A stretch of 43,088 bases of DNA from Sphingomonadaceae bacterium (GTDB lineage: Bacteria; Pseudomonadota; Alphaproteobacteria; Sphingomonadales; Sphingomonadaceae), in NCBI GenBank assembly GCA_947473355.1, contig CANJCQ010000033.1, positions 1 through 43,088 on the forward strand. The letters run 5' to 3'. Shown here piece by piece: positions 17,345 to 26,701 of the stretch. The notes below the pieces were generated by a model that ran no database searches, had not been told where the DNA came from, and saw only the letters and a program-made list of their open reading frames with translations. How positions within the stretch are numbered: the first letter of the stretch is position 1; each line of letters begins with the position of its first letter. A program made the translations under genes and the position numbers.

Positions 17345-18049
17345 CTATCGACCGTCAGGCGACGGACGGCCGGCCGGAGCTGCGCCGCCCTGCTGCGCTG
17401 CCTGAGCGGCCTTTTGCTCGCGCACTTCGCGCGGCTCCCAGCCGGCCGACGGCACCAACTGTGCCGAAGGGATCGCCACGTTCAACTCATCAAGGATCTG
17501 CTGGTTCAAATTATAAGCATTCGTCGCAGCAAGTATGCTCTGCGGCGTCAGCACCAGCGTGATGTTCTTCTTGGTCATCGCCGCCTGAATCGCGGCATTG
17601 AGCTTGTCGCCGATCTGCTCCTGCACATAGGCTTCCGACAGGGCTACCGGCTCGAGAATTTTCTGCAATTCGGCCTGGCCGGACTGCTGAATGTTCTGGA
17701 TGGTCTGAGCCTGCTGCTGCAGCGAGGCCTGGCCAGCCGCCGTGTTGGCGGTGGGCAACGCGCGGTCGCGATTGAACTTGTCGACCATCGGTGTCAGCTG
17801 CGCAGCAATCTGCGAACGGCGCGCTTCGGCCGCGTCGAACTGTGCCTTGTAAGTGGTCGGACGCTGGGTCTGGGCAACCTTGAAAGCAGTGCTGTTGCCG
17901 ACGATGGCATCGACATTGGCAACGCCAAGGCCGGGCACAACCTGCGTCGCCGTGGTGGCAGGAGCCGCCGGACGGGGCTGGGCAAGCGCCAGTTGCGAGC
18001 CACTGAGCATCAGGCCGGCAGCAACAGCAGATTTGAGAATGATGTTCAT
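17345..18049 (-). CDS. OmpH/Skp family periplasmic chaperone
   Basis: 234 aa. A signal peptide ends near SQLALAQ; the central region (about residues 60-190) is rich in Ala, Gln and charged residues and probably forms the coiled-coil tentacles of Skp, which hold unfolded outer-membrane proteins for the Bam complex. The C-terminal ~30 residues, rich in Ala/Gly/Pro, extend past the family core. It is longer than E. coli Skp (161 aa). Its ATG overlaps the bamA stop (TGATG). Confidence 0.88.
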   Translation of the reverse strand: MNIILKSAVAAGLMLSGSQLALAQPRPAAPATTATQVVPGLGVANVDAIVGNSTAFKVAQTQRPTTYKAQFDAAEARRSQIAAQLTPMVDKFNRDRALPTANTAAGQASLQQQAQTIQNIQQSGQAELQKILEPVALSEAYVQEQIGDKLNAAIQAAMTKKNITLVLTPQSILAATNAYNLNQQILDELNVAIPSAQLVPSAGWEPREVREQKAAQAAQQGGAAPAGRPSPDGR

Positions 18050-20829
18050 CAGAATTGGGTTCCTACGTTGAATGTGAATGATTTAATGTCGTCGCCTTCG
18101 CGCTTGAGCAGCACTTTGGCGAAGTCGATGCGAAAGGGGCCGAATGGTGAATTCCAGTTGAAGCCGACACCCACCGCGAGGCGCGGCTTCCAGGTGTTGC
18201 CGAGGAATTCTTCGGTGAAGGGTGGAATGGTGCTGCCGAATGCCGTGTTGACGCCAGTGACGCAAGCGTCCGGTGGAGTTGGATTCGTCGCAGTGGTTAC
18301 AACCGATGATCCGGTCACCGAGCACAGGCCGCCGCTGTTATCGACCGAATCGATCTGCTGATACAGCAGATTGCCATCGGTATCGCGGCTCTGAATCAGG
18401 AACGGTGCAATAACGTCCTGTGTCTTGGGTCTGCGACCCCCCCAAACTGCGCCAACATCCGCGAAGATCGATGGCCGGATGCCCAGTTCCTTTGCTCCCG
18501 AGCCCAGCGGAATTTCAAGCTCCGCCCGACCCTGATAATAGTATTTCCCACCCAGCGCATCGTTGGTCCAGGAGTTCTTATCGGTCGAAACAACCGAATA
18601 GGTGCCATCCTCAGCCAAGCCCAGCGGCTTGCGCAAGATCCGGGGTCCAATGCCGCGGATATCAAAGCCCCGCATCTGCGGCTCGCCAAGATAAAACCGG
18701 TCGGTCAGGCGGACGTCGTCAGTGCCGGTGCCGTCAGTAGGATCAACTGTTCCACTGTTATCGAACGACTTGATAATTCCGCCCTCTGCCGACAGCGAAA
18801 AGATAAAGCGTTTGGGCAACGGGAAATAACGCGCGGCGTTGAAGCGCAGTCGGCCATATTTCACCGAACCACCGAGGCCCGCAAAGTCGCCACTAACAGA
18901 GAGCAGGCTGCCGCGAGTCGGGTGCTGACGGTTATCGAGGGTGTCGCGGATCAGCGAAACACCGACAATCGAGCTCAGCCGGTTGCCCAGTGCTTCGCAC
19001 AGATAACGCCCGGCGAGCAGAGGTTCGCAAGTCTGGGTACCCGGCACCAGCCGATCCGAAAAATACTGGTTCTGATCGAGCGAGATCTTGTCATAATTGA
19101 GCGTGTAGCTCGCGATGGCCGTGACATATTCGGTCAGCGGAATGCCGAGACGCGCCTGGAAGCCGGTGGTGGCCTGCGAATAGGTGTTGTTGCGCTGATT
19201 GTTCAGGCCGAAGTTGAAGCTGTTGTAATCGCGTCGGTAGATGTCGACACCCAGCGAGACGTTGCGATCGAACAGGTATGGCTCGACGAAACTTGCCTCG
19301 ATGCTCTTGGAATACTTCGAATAGGAGCCCGAGAGGCCAACCGTCTGGCCGCGCCCGCGGAAGTTGCGCTGCTGCACCGAGGCCTGAAAAATGAAGCTCT
19401 CGATGCTCGAAAAGCCTGCTGAAAGCTGGAGCTGCCCGGTCGGCTTTTCCTCGACGTTGGCCTCCAGCACAATCCGGTCAGGCGCAGAGCCGGGCTTCTG
19501 CTCGACTTCGAACTTTTCCTGGAAATAGCCCAGCGACTTGATGCGGTTGGTAGAGCGCTTGACCTGCAGCGAGTTAAACGCGTCACCCTCGGCAATGCGG
19601 AATTCGCGGCGCACCACCTTGTCTTGCGTCAGCGTATTGCCGTTGACGTCAATCCGTTCGACGTAGACGCGCGGTGCCTCGGCAATGACGAATTTGACCC
19701 CCATGGTCAGATCGTCCTTGTTGCGCTCATAATCGGGGCGAACATCGGCGAAGGCATAACCAAAAGCACCGGCAGTCTGGTTGAGCTTCTCGATCGTGTC
19801 TTCGACGATCTTGGCGTTATACCAGTCGCCCTGCTTCATCGGCAGCTGCTTGGCCATGGATTCGCCATCAAAATCGCGCAGCTGGCTATCGACTGTAACC
19901 GGCCCGAATTTGTAGCGCTTGCCCTCTTCCACCACATAAGTGAGGATGAAGTCCTTCTTGTCCGGGGTCAGCTCGGCGACTGCGGAAACGACGCGAAAAT
20001 CGGCATAGCCCTTGGTCAGATAGAATTGGCGCAGCTTCTGCTGGTCGAAAGCCATGCGATCAGGGTCATAGCTGGTTCCCGAGCTCATGAAGCGGGTCAG
20101 CCGGGCTTCCTTGGTGACCATCTGCCCGCGCAGTTCCTTGGCGGAGAACTCCGCGTTACCCAGAATGTTGATCTGGCGGACCTTCGACTTCGGGCCTTCG
20201 TTGATCTCGTAAACGATATCGACGCGGTTCTGCTCCAGCATCACCATCTTGGGCTCGACCACAGCGGCGAACCGGCCCTGGCGCTTGTAGAGCTCGATGA
20301 TGCGGGAAACATCGGCGCGGACCTTGGAGCGGGTGAAAATCTGGCGCGGGGCGAGCTTGATTTCAGGGAGGATCTTCTCCTCCTTGATCCGCTTGTTACC
20401 CTCCAGCACGATCCGGTTGATCACCGGGTTTTCCTTGAGCTCAATGACGACATTGCCGGCATCGTTGCGGATCTGCACATCCGAGAACAGCTCGGTGGCA
20501 TAAAGATCCTTGAGCGCCTGGTCGGCTGCAACCTGGCTGTAGGGCTGGCCATAACGCAGCTTGATGTAGGAGCGGATCGTATCGGGCTCGAGCCGCTGCA
20601 TGCCGACGACGGTTATCGTCTGGATCAGCACGGGCGCCGGTGGCGGCGCTTCGGCAGCTGGCGCTGTGGCGGCTGCCTCGGCAGGCTGAGCCGGCACTTG
20701 GGGCCCCGATTGTCCTTGGGCAAAAGCCGGGGCCGGCATTCCGGCCAGGATCGAGGTTCCCAGCAACGCGACAGCCAGATGATAACTGCGGCGGCCCTGA
20801 TCGCTGTGAACCATGTTCAATCCCATCAT
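18049..20829 (-). CDS. bamA: Outer membrane protein assembly factor BamA
   Basis: About 926 aa from ATG 20829 (20826 and 20814 possible). A signal peptide ends near APAFAQ, an Ala/Pro linker follows, then five POTRA repeats (roughly residues 75-410, e.g. the opening IQTITVVGMQRLEPDTI) and a 16-strand barrel. The barrel shows the VRGF-like motif as MRGFDIRGIGPR, and the final strand ends FNVGTQF, the aromatic-ended signal for its own insertion. Inserts outer-membrane beta-barrel proteins. Gene order rseP-bamA-skp-fabZ is conserved. Confidence 0.96.
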   Translation of the reverse strand: MMGLNMVHSDQGRRSYHLAVALLGTSILAGMPAPAFAQGQSGPQVPAQPAEAAATAPAAEAPPPAPVLIQTITVVGMQRLEPDTIRSYIKLRYGQPYSQVAADQALKDLYATELFSDVQIRNDAGNVVIELKENPVINRIVLEGNKRIKEEKILPEIKLAPRQIFTRSKVRADVSRIIELYKRQGRFAAVVEPKMVMLEQNRVDIVYEINEGPKSKVRQINILGNAEFSAKELRGQMVTKEARLTRFMSSGTSYDPDRMAFDQQKLRQFYLTKGYADFRVVSAVAELTPDKKDFILTYVVEEGKRYKFGPVTVDSQLRDFDGESMAKQLPMKQGDWYNAKIVEDTIEKLNQTAGAFGYAFADVRPDYERNKDDLTMGVKFVIAEAPRVYVERIDVNGNTLTQDKVVRREFRIAEGDAFNSLQVKRSTNRIKSLGYFQEKFEVEQKPGSAPDRIVLEANVEEKPTGQLQLSAGFSSIESFIFQASVQQRNFRGRGQTVGLSGSYSKYSKSIEASFVEPYLFDRNVSLGVDIYRRDYNSFNFGLNNQRNNTYSQATTGFQARLGIPLTEYVTAIASYTLNYDKISLDQNQYFSDRLVPGTQTCEPLLAGRYLCEALGNRLSSIVGVSLIRDTLDNRQHPTRGSLLSVSGDFAGLGGSVKYGRLRFNAARYFPLPKRFIFSLSAEGGIIKSFDNSGTVDPTDGTGTDDVRLTDRFYLGEPQMRGFDIRGIGPRILRKPLGLAEDGTYSVVSTDKNSWTNDALGGKYYYQGRAELEIPLGSGAKELGIRPSIFADVGAVWGGRRPKTQDVIAPFLIQSRDTDGNLLYQQIDSVDNSGGLCSVTGSSVVTTATNPTPPDACVTGVNTAFGSTIPPFTEEFLGNTWKPRLAVGVGFNWNSPFGPFRIDFAKVLLKREGDDIKSFTFNVGTQF

Positions 20830-21025
20830 CGCCAAGCAATTCCTGTAATTTCCGGCCACCTCCGCGATTGCGGCGGCGATCCACTTTACCGCTGCTCGAA
20901 CGAAATTGGCCCCCACGCCTCGACCAGCCGCTGCCCTCTGCCCGATGGCGCGCGGCCAATCAAGCAGTGTTCCGATTCACGGCATCGATCTGTCCCAGTT
21001 CTCCACCGCCCAAGCCTTTCCGAAA

Positions 21026-22150
21026 CTAGCCCTTGAACCAGGTTAACCAGGGCAAGCCTAGGATGTCATTCAACGTCACAAACACCATCAAGGCCAGAAC
21101 CAGGGCCATGCCGGCACGAAACGCCCATTCCTGACTGCGTGCATTCAGTGGCTTCCGGCGCACCGCTTCCGCTGCGTAAAAAGCCAGGTGCCCGCCGTCG
21201 AGGCCGGGGATTGGCAGGAAGTTGATGAATGCCAAGTTAATTGAAATCAAAGCGGCAAAAGTGGCGAAAGACAGCCATCCCAAGCTCAGTTGTTCGCCCG
21301 AATATTTTGCGATCTTGATCGGCCCGCCCAGCTCTTTCACCGAACGATCGCCGGAAATGATCTGGCCCAGCCCGGTGACCATCATCCGCATCACGCCAAG
21401 CGTCTGACTGCCCGAAAGAGTAACGGCTTCAATCGGCCCTACCGGCACTACCGTAATCTTGCCTGCACCAATCCCGATCCGGCCAACCCGCCCCTCATTG
21501 CCAAACCGGTCGCTCTCGGTTTCAGCCCGCGCGGGAACGCTGAAAGTGAGATTCTGCCCGGAGCGGCTGACCACGATGGACAGGACCTTGCCGGGGAACG
21601 GGGCCACGAGCTCGGGAATATCAGTGAAACTCGCAACTTCCCGGCCATCAATGCTGACAATTCGGTCGCCGAGCTTCATGCCCGCTGCCATCGCCGGACT
21701 CTTTTCGCCAAACCGCGCGATCTCGGTTGATGCGACGACCTTGCCATAGGCCAGGTTGAACGCGGCAAAGATGATCACCGCGAACAGCAGATTGGTCAGC
21801 GGCCCGGCCGCCACAATCAGCGCGCGCTGCCACAAAGGCTTGATGTGAAAGGTTTTGGCCAGCTCGTCCGGCGGAAGATGCGCAGCAGCGGCATCGGGCA
21901 TCGAGATCGCGTTCCAGTCGCCAGCGAACTGGACATAGCCGCCCAATGGCAGCGCCGAGAGCTTCCAGCGAGTGCCGCGCTTGTCAGTCCACCCCAACAA
22001 TTCCTTGCCGAACCCAACCGAAAAGACATCGGCCTTCACCCCGAACAGCCGGGCGACCAGATAATGCCCCAACTCATGAATCACCACCAGCGGCGCGAGC
22101 AGCAGCAGGAAGGCGAACAGGGTCAGCAGGAGCGATGGAGACTGAAGCAT
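21026..22150 (-). CDS. rseP: RIP metalloprotease RseP (site-2 protease)
   Basis: 374 aa inner-membrane zinc protease. The active-site motif HELGH is at residues 25-29 within the first TM helix, a PDZ domain lies around residues 120-210, and the second half site is NFLPIPGLDGGHLAFY in the C-terminal part, followed by the last TM helix. It cleaves anti-sigma factors within the membrane and removes signal peptide remnants. Placed one base from dxr and about 200 bases before bamA. Confidence 0.96.
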   Translation of the reverse strand: MLQSPSLLLTLFAFLLLLAPLVVIHELGHYLVARLFGVKADVFSVGFGKELLGWTDKRGTRWKLSALPLGGYVQFAGDWNAISMPDAAAAHLPPDELAKTFHIKPLWQRALIVAAGPLTNLLFAVIIFAAFNLAYGKVVASTEIARFGEKSPAMAAGMKLGDRIVSIDGREVASFTDIPELVAPFPGKVLSIVVSRSGQNLTFSVPARAETESDRFGNEGRVGRIGIGAGKITVVPVGPIEAVTLSGSQTLGVMRMMVTGLGQIISGDRSVKELGGPIKIAKYSGEQLSLGWLSFATFAALISINLAFINFLPIPGLDGGHLAFYAAEAVRRKPLNARSQEWAFRAGMALVLALMVFVTLNDILGLPWLTWFKG

Positions 22151-22151
22151 G

Positions 22152-23303
22152 TCAGACTAGCTCCAGCAAAGCCCGCGCGTGCACGCGCGCTTCGGCGTCG
22201 ACGGCATAGACATCGTCGAGCGATGCGGGCGGAGGGGGCGTGTAGCGGGTCAGCACAGTTTCGACATGTGCCGCAATCCGGGTGAACCCAGTGTGACCGG
22301 CGAGGAATGCGGCGACGGCAATTTCGTTTGCGGCATTGAGCACGGCAGGCGTCGCGCCGCCCGCTTCGGCGGCCTGCCGGGCAAGCTTGGTCGCAGGAAA
22401 GCGGTCTTCATCAGGCGCTCGGAAGGTCAGGGTGCCGATGGCCGCCAGATCGAGCGGCTCGCAGGGCGTATCCATCCGCAAGGGCCAAGCGAGCGTCGAG
22501 GCGATGGGAACGCGCATATCTGATGGGCCGAGCTGGGCAAGGGTCGAGCCATCCCGGTACTCAACCATCGAATGGACGATCGATTGCGGATGGACGATTA
22601 TCCTGATTTTATCGAGACCTACCGGGAACAGATGATAGGCTTCGATCAGTTCCAGCCCCTTGTTGAACATAGTCGCGCTGTCGACGCTGATCTTGGCGCC
22701 CATATCCCAGTTGGGATGCTTGACCGCCTGCGCCGGGGTGGCGAGCGCCAGCTGTTCGTGCGTCCAGTCGCGGAACGGCCCGCCGCTGGCGGTCAGCGTG
22801 ATCCAGCGGACCTGGCTGAGCTTGTTGCCCGCAAGGCACTGGAAGATGGCGTTGTGTTCGGAGTCCACCGGCAGCAAGGTTGCGCCGTGTTTGACCACCG
22901 AGGCCATCAGCACTTCGCCGGCCGAAACCAGCGATTCCTTGTTGGCGAGGCCTATGGTGCCGCCGTTTTCGATGGCGGCCATGGTTGGCGCGAGCCCAGC
23001 ACAGCCGACGATGGCGGCTATGGTGATGTCGGCGGGGCGGGCGGCGGCTTCATTAAGCGCGACCAATCCGCCACCTGTCTCAACCTGCGAGCCGCCAAGC
23101 GCGTCGCGGAGGGCAGGCAATTGCGCCTCATCGGCGACAATGGCGATCTCGGCGGAAAATTCCCGGGCGAGCTTGGCCAGTTCAGCGGCGTTGGAATTTG
23201 CGGTCAGCGCGACCACCCGCCACTGGTCCTTCTCACGCCGGATCAGGTCGAGCGTGGAGGCGCCGATGGAGCCGGTGGCGCCGAGGATGGAGATTGAACG
23301 CAT
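22152..23303 (-). CDS. dxr: 1-deoxy-D-xylulose 5-phosphate reductoisomerase
   Basis: 383 aa. Converts DXP to MEP with NADPH, the first committed step of the MEP isoprenoid pathway, which feeds UppS. The NADPH-binding loop is SILGATGSIGASTLDLI at the N-terminus; catalytic/metal residues lie in NKESLVSAG and PVDSEHNAIFQCL; the flexible loop is LTASGGPFRDW. The ATG at 23303 is chosen because the Rossmann motif begins right after it. It sits 2 bases from the cdsA stop and 1 base from rseP. Confidence 0.97.
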   Translation of the reverse strand: MRSISILGATGSIGASTLDLIRREKDQWRVVALTANSNAAELAKLAREFSAEIAIVADEAQLPALRDALGGSQVETGGGLVALNEAAARPADITIAAIVGCAGLAPTMAAIENGGTIGLANKESLVSAGEVLMASVVKHGATLLPVDSEHNAIFQCLAGNKLSQVRWITLTASGGPFRDWTHEQLALATPAQAVKHPNWDMGAKISVDSATMFNKGLELIEAYHLFPVGLDKIRIIVHPQSIVHSMVEYRDGSTLAQLGPSDMRVPIASTLAWPLRMDTPCEPLDLAAIGTLTFRAPDEDRFPATKLARQAAEAGGATPAVLNAANEIAVAAFLAGHTGFTRIAAHVETVLTRYTPPPPASLDDVYAVDAEARVHARALLELV

Positions 23304-23305
23304 AC

Positions 23306-24031
23306 CTATCCGAGAACCCGCATCGCCAGCATGAATAGGCCTATTACGAAACAAACGGCCAAAAGGCCATCCACCCGATCAAACAGTCCGCCGTGGCCGG
23401 GGATGAGGTTGCCGGAATCTTTCACACCGGCCCGGCGCTTCATCCAGCTTTCGAAGAAATCGCCGGTTTGGGCGACGATGGCGATGAGCGCGCCAACAAC
23501 CAGTGCCTCAAGCATGAGGTCGCGATTGGAAGTGCAACTACCCTCAACCTCGAAGCACAAGATTGTGCCACGCATAGCAGCGCCGGATGCACCAATAGCA
23601 ATCGCTGCACCGAGCATGCCGCCAATTAGTCCCGACCAAGTCTTCGACGGACTTATCGATGGTGCGATCTTTGGTCCGCCGAATGTTCGCCCAGCAAAAT
23701 ACGCACCAATATCGGTCGCAATAACCGCTCCGATCAACGAAATGCCTCGCAAAAAGTTGTCGTAGGTAAAGCCTAACCTGGAAAGGATGAAAGCAGCGAT
23801 GCCGACATATCCAAATCCCAGAAGGTTCCAAAAGGCGCGATTGACTGGTTTCAAAGTGATTCCACAAGTCAGCCCCCACCACTCCCACAACACCCCCAGC
23901 GCCGCAGCCGCGACAAACACCGTCCACCACCAGCCACCCAGCCACAGCGCCGTCCCGGAAACCGCCAGCATCACCGCTGCCGACAAAGTCCGCACGCCGA
24001 GGTCGCTCTTTTTGGGTGGGGTATCGATCAC
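23306..24031 (-). CDS. cdsA: Phosphatidate cytidylyltransferase
   Basis: 241 aa, about seven TM helices. Makes CDP-diacylglycerol from CTP and phosphatidate. The family signature reads SWMKRRAGVKDSGNLIPGHG then GLFDRVD near the C-terminus, and SKTWSGLIGG in the middle. The section from about 23510 to 23870 is noticeably less GC-rich than neighbouring genes. Its start lies 20 bases from a repeat unit, and the conserved uppS-cdsA junction is split by the GIY-YIG element, so its transcription may depend on read-through or a local promoter. Confidence 0.95.
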   Translation of the reverse strand: MIDTPPKKSDLGVRTLSAAVMLAVSGTALWLGGWWWTVFVAAAALGVLWEWWGLTCGITLKPVNRAFWNLLGFGYVGIAAFILSRLGFTYDNFLRGISLIGAVIATDIGAYFAGRTFGGPKIAPSISPSKTWSGLIGGMLGAAIAIGASGAAMRGTILCFEVEGSCTSNRDLMLEALVVGALIAIVAQTGDFFESWMKRRAGVKDSGNLIPGHGGLFDRVDGLLAVCFVIGLFMLAMRVLG

Positions 24032-24050
24032 AGAGCACCCTCACAAGTAT

Positions 24051-24081
24051 CGTCATCCTGAACTTGTTTCAGGACCCATTT
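24051..24081 (+). repeat. Dispersed repeat copy 1 (left arm of inverted pair 1)
   Basis: Core CCTGAACTTGTTTCAGG is itself a hairpin (CCTGAA/TTCAGG). Flanked by CGTCAT on the left and ACCCATTT on the right. Identical over its length to copy 3 (24222-24252). Confidence 0.9.
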
Positions 24082-24161
24082 GGCCCCCTTGCCCGAGCGT
24101 GCGGTCGCGCGCCATGCCGTGGGCCCAGCGTATCGCAGGAGAACACTGCGCTTGCTGCACG

Positions 24162-24190
24162 ATGGACCCTGAAACAAGTTCAGGGTGACG
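24162..24190 (-). repeat. Dispersed repeat copy 2 (right arm of inverted pair 1)
   Basis: Inverted copy, core CCTGAAACAAGTTCAGG on the plus strand with ATGGA before and GTGACG after. With copy 1 it encloses about 80 non-coding bases. Confidence 0.88.
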
Positions 24191-24221
24191 GGTATTGAGA
24201 GGGAGTTCCTTTTCCCTTTTT

Positions 24222-24252
24222 CGTCATCCTGAACTTGTTTCAGGACCCATTT
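24222..24252 (+). repeat. Dispersed repeat copy 3 (left arm around the GIY-YIG gene)
   Basis: Same 31-base unit as copy 1 in the same orientation. It ends 18 bases before the GIY-YIG ATG. Confidence 0.9.
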
Positions 24253-24270
24253 CGCCGCACATTCAGGTGC

Positions 24271-24606
24271 ATGCGCGAAGAGCGGCTCCCTTGCGTCTAT
24301 ATCCTTGCGAGCAAGCCCTACGGCACGATCTACATCGGCGTCACCTCCGACCTCGTCGCGCACCTTTGGCAACATCGCAACGATGCGTTGCCCGGATTCA
24401 CCTCGCGTTACGCCGTCCGTCGGCTCGTCCATTACGAACTGTTCGGCGAAATGGGCCCGGCGATCCTTCGCGAGAAGCAATTGAAGCGCTGGCACCGGCA
24501 ATGGAAAATCAATTTGATCAACGAAAGCAACCCGCAGTGGGCTGACCTCGCGGTGGGGCTGGGCTTGCCACCGCTTGCTCCGGGCAAACCGCGAGATGGG
24601 TCCTGA
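24271..24606 (+). CDS. GIY-YIG nuclease-domain protein inserted between uppS and cdsA
   Basis: 111 aa, a single COG2827-type GIY-YIG domain. It shows CVYILASKPYGTIYIGVTSD at residues 8-27 (the Y..YIG motif), WQHR, GFTSRYAVRRLVHYE, then AILREKQLKRW with the metal-binding Glu, and INESNP with the late Asn. The usual catalytic Arg of the family aligns with H31 (CAC), one base change from CGC, so nuclease activity is doubtful. The reading frame runs into repeat copy 4, which encodes the last residues and stop. It is opposite in strand to the operon it interrupts. No clear Shine-Dalgarno. The longer upstream frame starts inside repeat copy 3 and is not used. Confidence 0.8.
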   Translation: MREERLPCVYILASKPYGTIYIGVTSDLVAHLWQHRNDALPGFTSRYAVRRLVHYELFGEMGPAILREKQLKRWHRQWKINLINESNPQWADLAVGLGLPPLAPGKPRDGS

Positions 24607-24624
24607 AACAAGCTCAGGATGACG
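24596..24624 (-). repeat. Dispersed repeat copy 4 (right arm around the GIY-YIG gene)
   Basis: Plus-strand core CCTGAAACAAGCTCAGG preceded by ATGGGT and followed by ATGACG. Inverted relative to copy 3. Contains the GIY-YIG stop codon (TGA at 24604-24606) and ends 23 bases from the uppS stop. Confidence 0.9.
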
Positions 24625-24646
24625 ATGAATGATAGGTTCGTAGCCA

Positions 24647-25332
<686 letters not shown>

Positions 25333-25336
<4 letters not shown>

Positions 25337-25890
25337 TGTGTGAGAATTTCCTTTTCCTTGTGCGACGCCGCTTCGTCCGCTGCCTTGATCATCTCGTCAG
25401 TCAGCTTCTGCACTTCGGCTTCAGCCCGCTTGCGGTCGTCCTCGGAAATTTCCTTCTTGTTCTCGTCGGCCTTGAGGTTTTCCATCCCGTCGCGCCGCAC
25501 GTTGCGGATCGCGATGCGTGCCTTTTCGGCATATTGGCCGGCCAGTTTGGCCAGTTCCTTGCGGCGATCTTCAGTGAGATCAGGGATCGGCAGACGGATG
25601 TTGTTGCCGTCGTTGATCGGATTGAGCCCCAGCCCCGCTGATCGGATCGCTTTTTCCACCGGTCCGATATTGTTCTTGTCCCACACCTGCACCGAGAGCA
25701 GCCGCGGCTCGGGCGCAGAGACCGTCGCCACCTGATTGAGCGGCATCTGGCTGCCATAAACCGTCACTGTGATCGGATCGAGCAGCGCCGTGTTGGCGCG
25801 CCCGGTGCGCAGGCCGGAAAGGTCGCTCTTCAGCGATTCCACGGCGCCCTTCATCCGGCGTTCGAGATCGGCTTTGTCATATTTGGCCAT
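25333..25890 (-). CDS. frr: Ribosome recycling factor
   Basis: 185 aa, the standard length. Two-domain L-shaped protein that splits post-termination ribosomes with EF-G. Signatures: [55 protein letters not shown] and [12 protein letters not shown]. It lies 3 bases after pyrH and overlaps uppS by 4 bases. Confidence 0.98.
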
Positions 25891-25893
25891 TTA

Positions 25894-26616
25894 TCAGGCT
25901 CCCTTTTGCACGGTAGTTTGCGTGCCCTGCCCCGCGAGCACCCTGGCAAGGTTGCCCTTCTCGCGGATTGAGAAGACAATAATCGGAATCGCATTGTCGC
26001 GGCACAGAGCCACAGCAGAGGCATCCATTACCTTAAGGTTCTTTGCCAGCACAGTGCCATAATCCACTGTATCATAACGCTTGGCATCGGGATTGGTTTT
26101 GGGATCGCAGTCATAAATCCCATCAACGCTGGTGCCCTTCAGCAAGGCATCGCACTGCATTTCCGCAGCCCGCAAGGCTGCGCCGCTATCGGTAGTGAAA
26201 TAGGGCTCGCCCACGCCCGCCGCAAAGATCACCACCCTGCCCTTTTCGAGATGCCGCTCGGCGCGGCGGCGGATCACCGGCTCGCAGACCTTGTCCATCT
26301 CGATCGCCGATTGAACTCTTGTGGGCACTCCCAGCTGTTCCAGCGCATTCTGCATCGCCAGCGCATTCATCACTGTCGCCAGCATGCCCATGTAATCTGC
26401 CTGGGCCCGGTCCATGCCCTTGGCGGCGCCGGCCATGCCGCGAAAGATATTGCCGCCGCCGATGACGAGGCAGATCTCGAGGCCCGTATCCTTCGCCGCC
26501 TTCACTTCCTGCGCCAAGGCGGCAACCGTTCCGGGATCGATGCCGAACTGCTGGCTGCCCATCAGCACTTCGCCGGAGAGTTTCAGCAGGATGCGCTTGA
26601 ATTTGGGCGAGCTCAT
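25894..26616 (-). CDS. pyrH: UMP kinase
   Basis: 240 aa, amino-acid-kinase fold. Phosphorylates UMP to UDP; allosterically controlled by GTP and UTP in the family. Signatures: [13 protein letters not shown] at the N-terminus, [30 protein letters not shown] and [17 protein letters not shown]. It stands between tsf (separated by the opposite-strand metallophosphoesterase gene) and frr. Its promoter should lie in the short divergent region 26617-26701. Confidence 0.98.
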   Translation of the reverse strand: MSSPKFKRILLKLSGEVLMGSQQFGIDPGTVAALAQEVKAAKDTGLEICLVIGGGNIFRGMAGAAKGMDRAQADYMGMLATVMNALAMQNALEQLGVPTRVQSAIEMDKVCEPVIRRRAERHLEKGRVVIFAAGVGEPYFTTDSGAALRAAEMQCDALLKGTSVDGIYDCDPKTNPDAKRYDTVDYGTVLAKNLKVMDASAVALCRDNAIPIIVFSIREKGNLARVLAGQGTQTTVQKGA

Positions 26617-26701
26617 GCGATTGTCGGACCTGTGGTGTGGAGATTGACGGCGTCCTTAGCCGCCATGAGGTGTGCGCGTAAAGCGAAAGGCGAGTGGGAC
26701 G

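Noticed and set aside
19624..21036. 470-codon open frame opposite bamA
   Set aside because: Antisense shadow of bamA without a ribosome binding site or recognisable domain.
24082..24161. Small RNA gene between repeat copies 1 and 2
   Set aside because: The interval has no clear promoter or terminator of its own beyond the repeat hairpins; a transcript cannot be supported from sequence alone.
24051..24624. CRISPR array
   Set aside because: Repeats are inverted rather than direct, unevenly spaced, and one interval is a coding gene; no cas genes are present.
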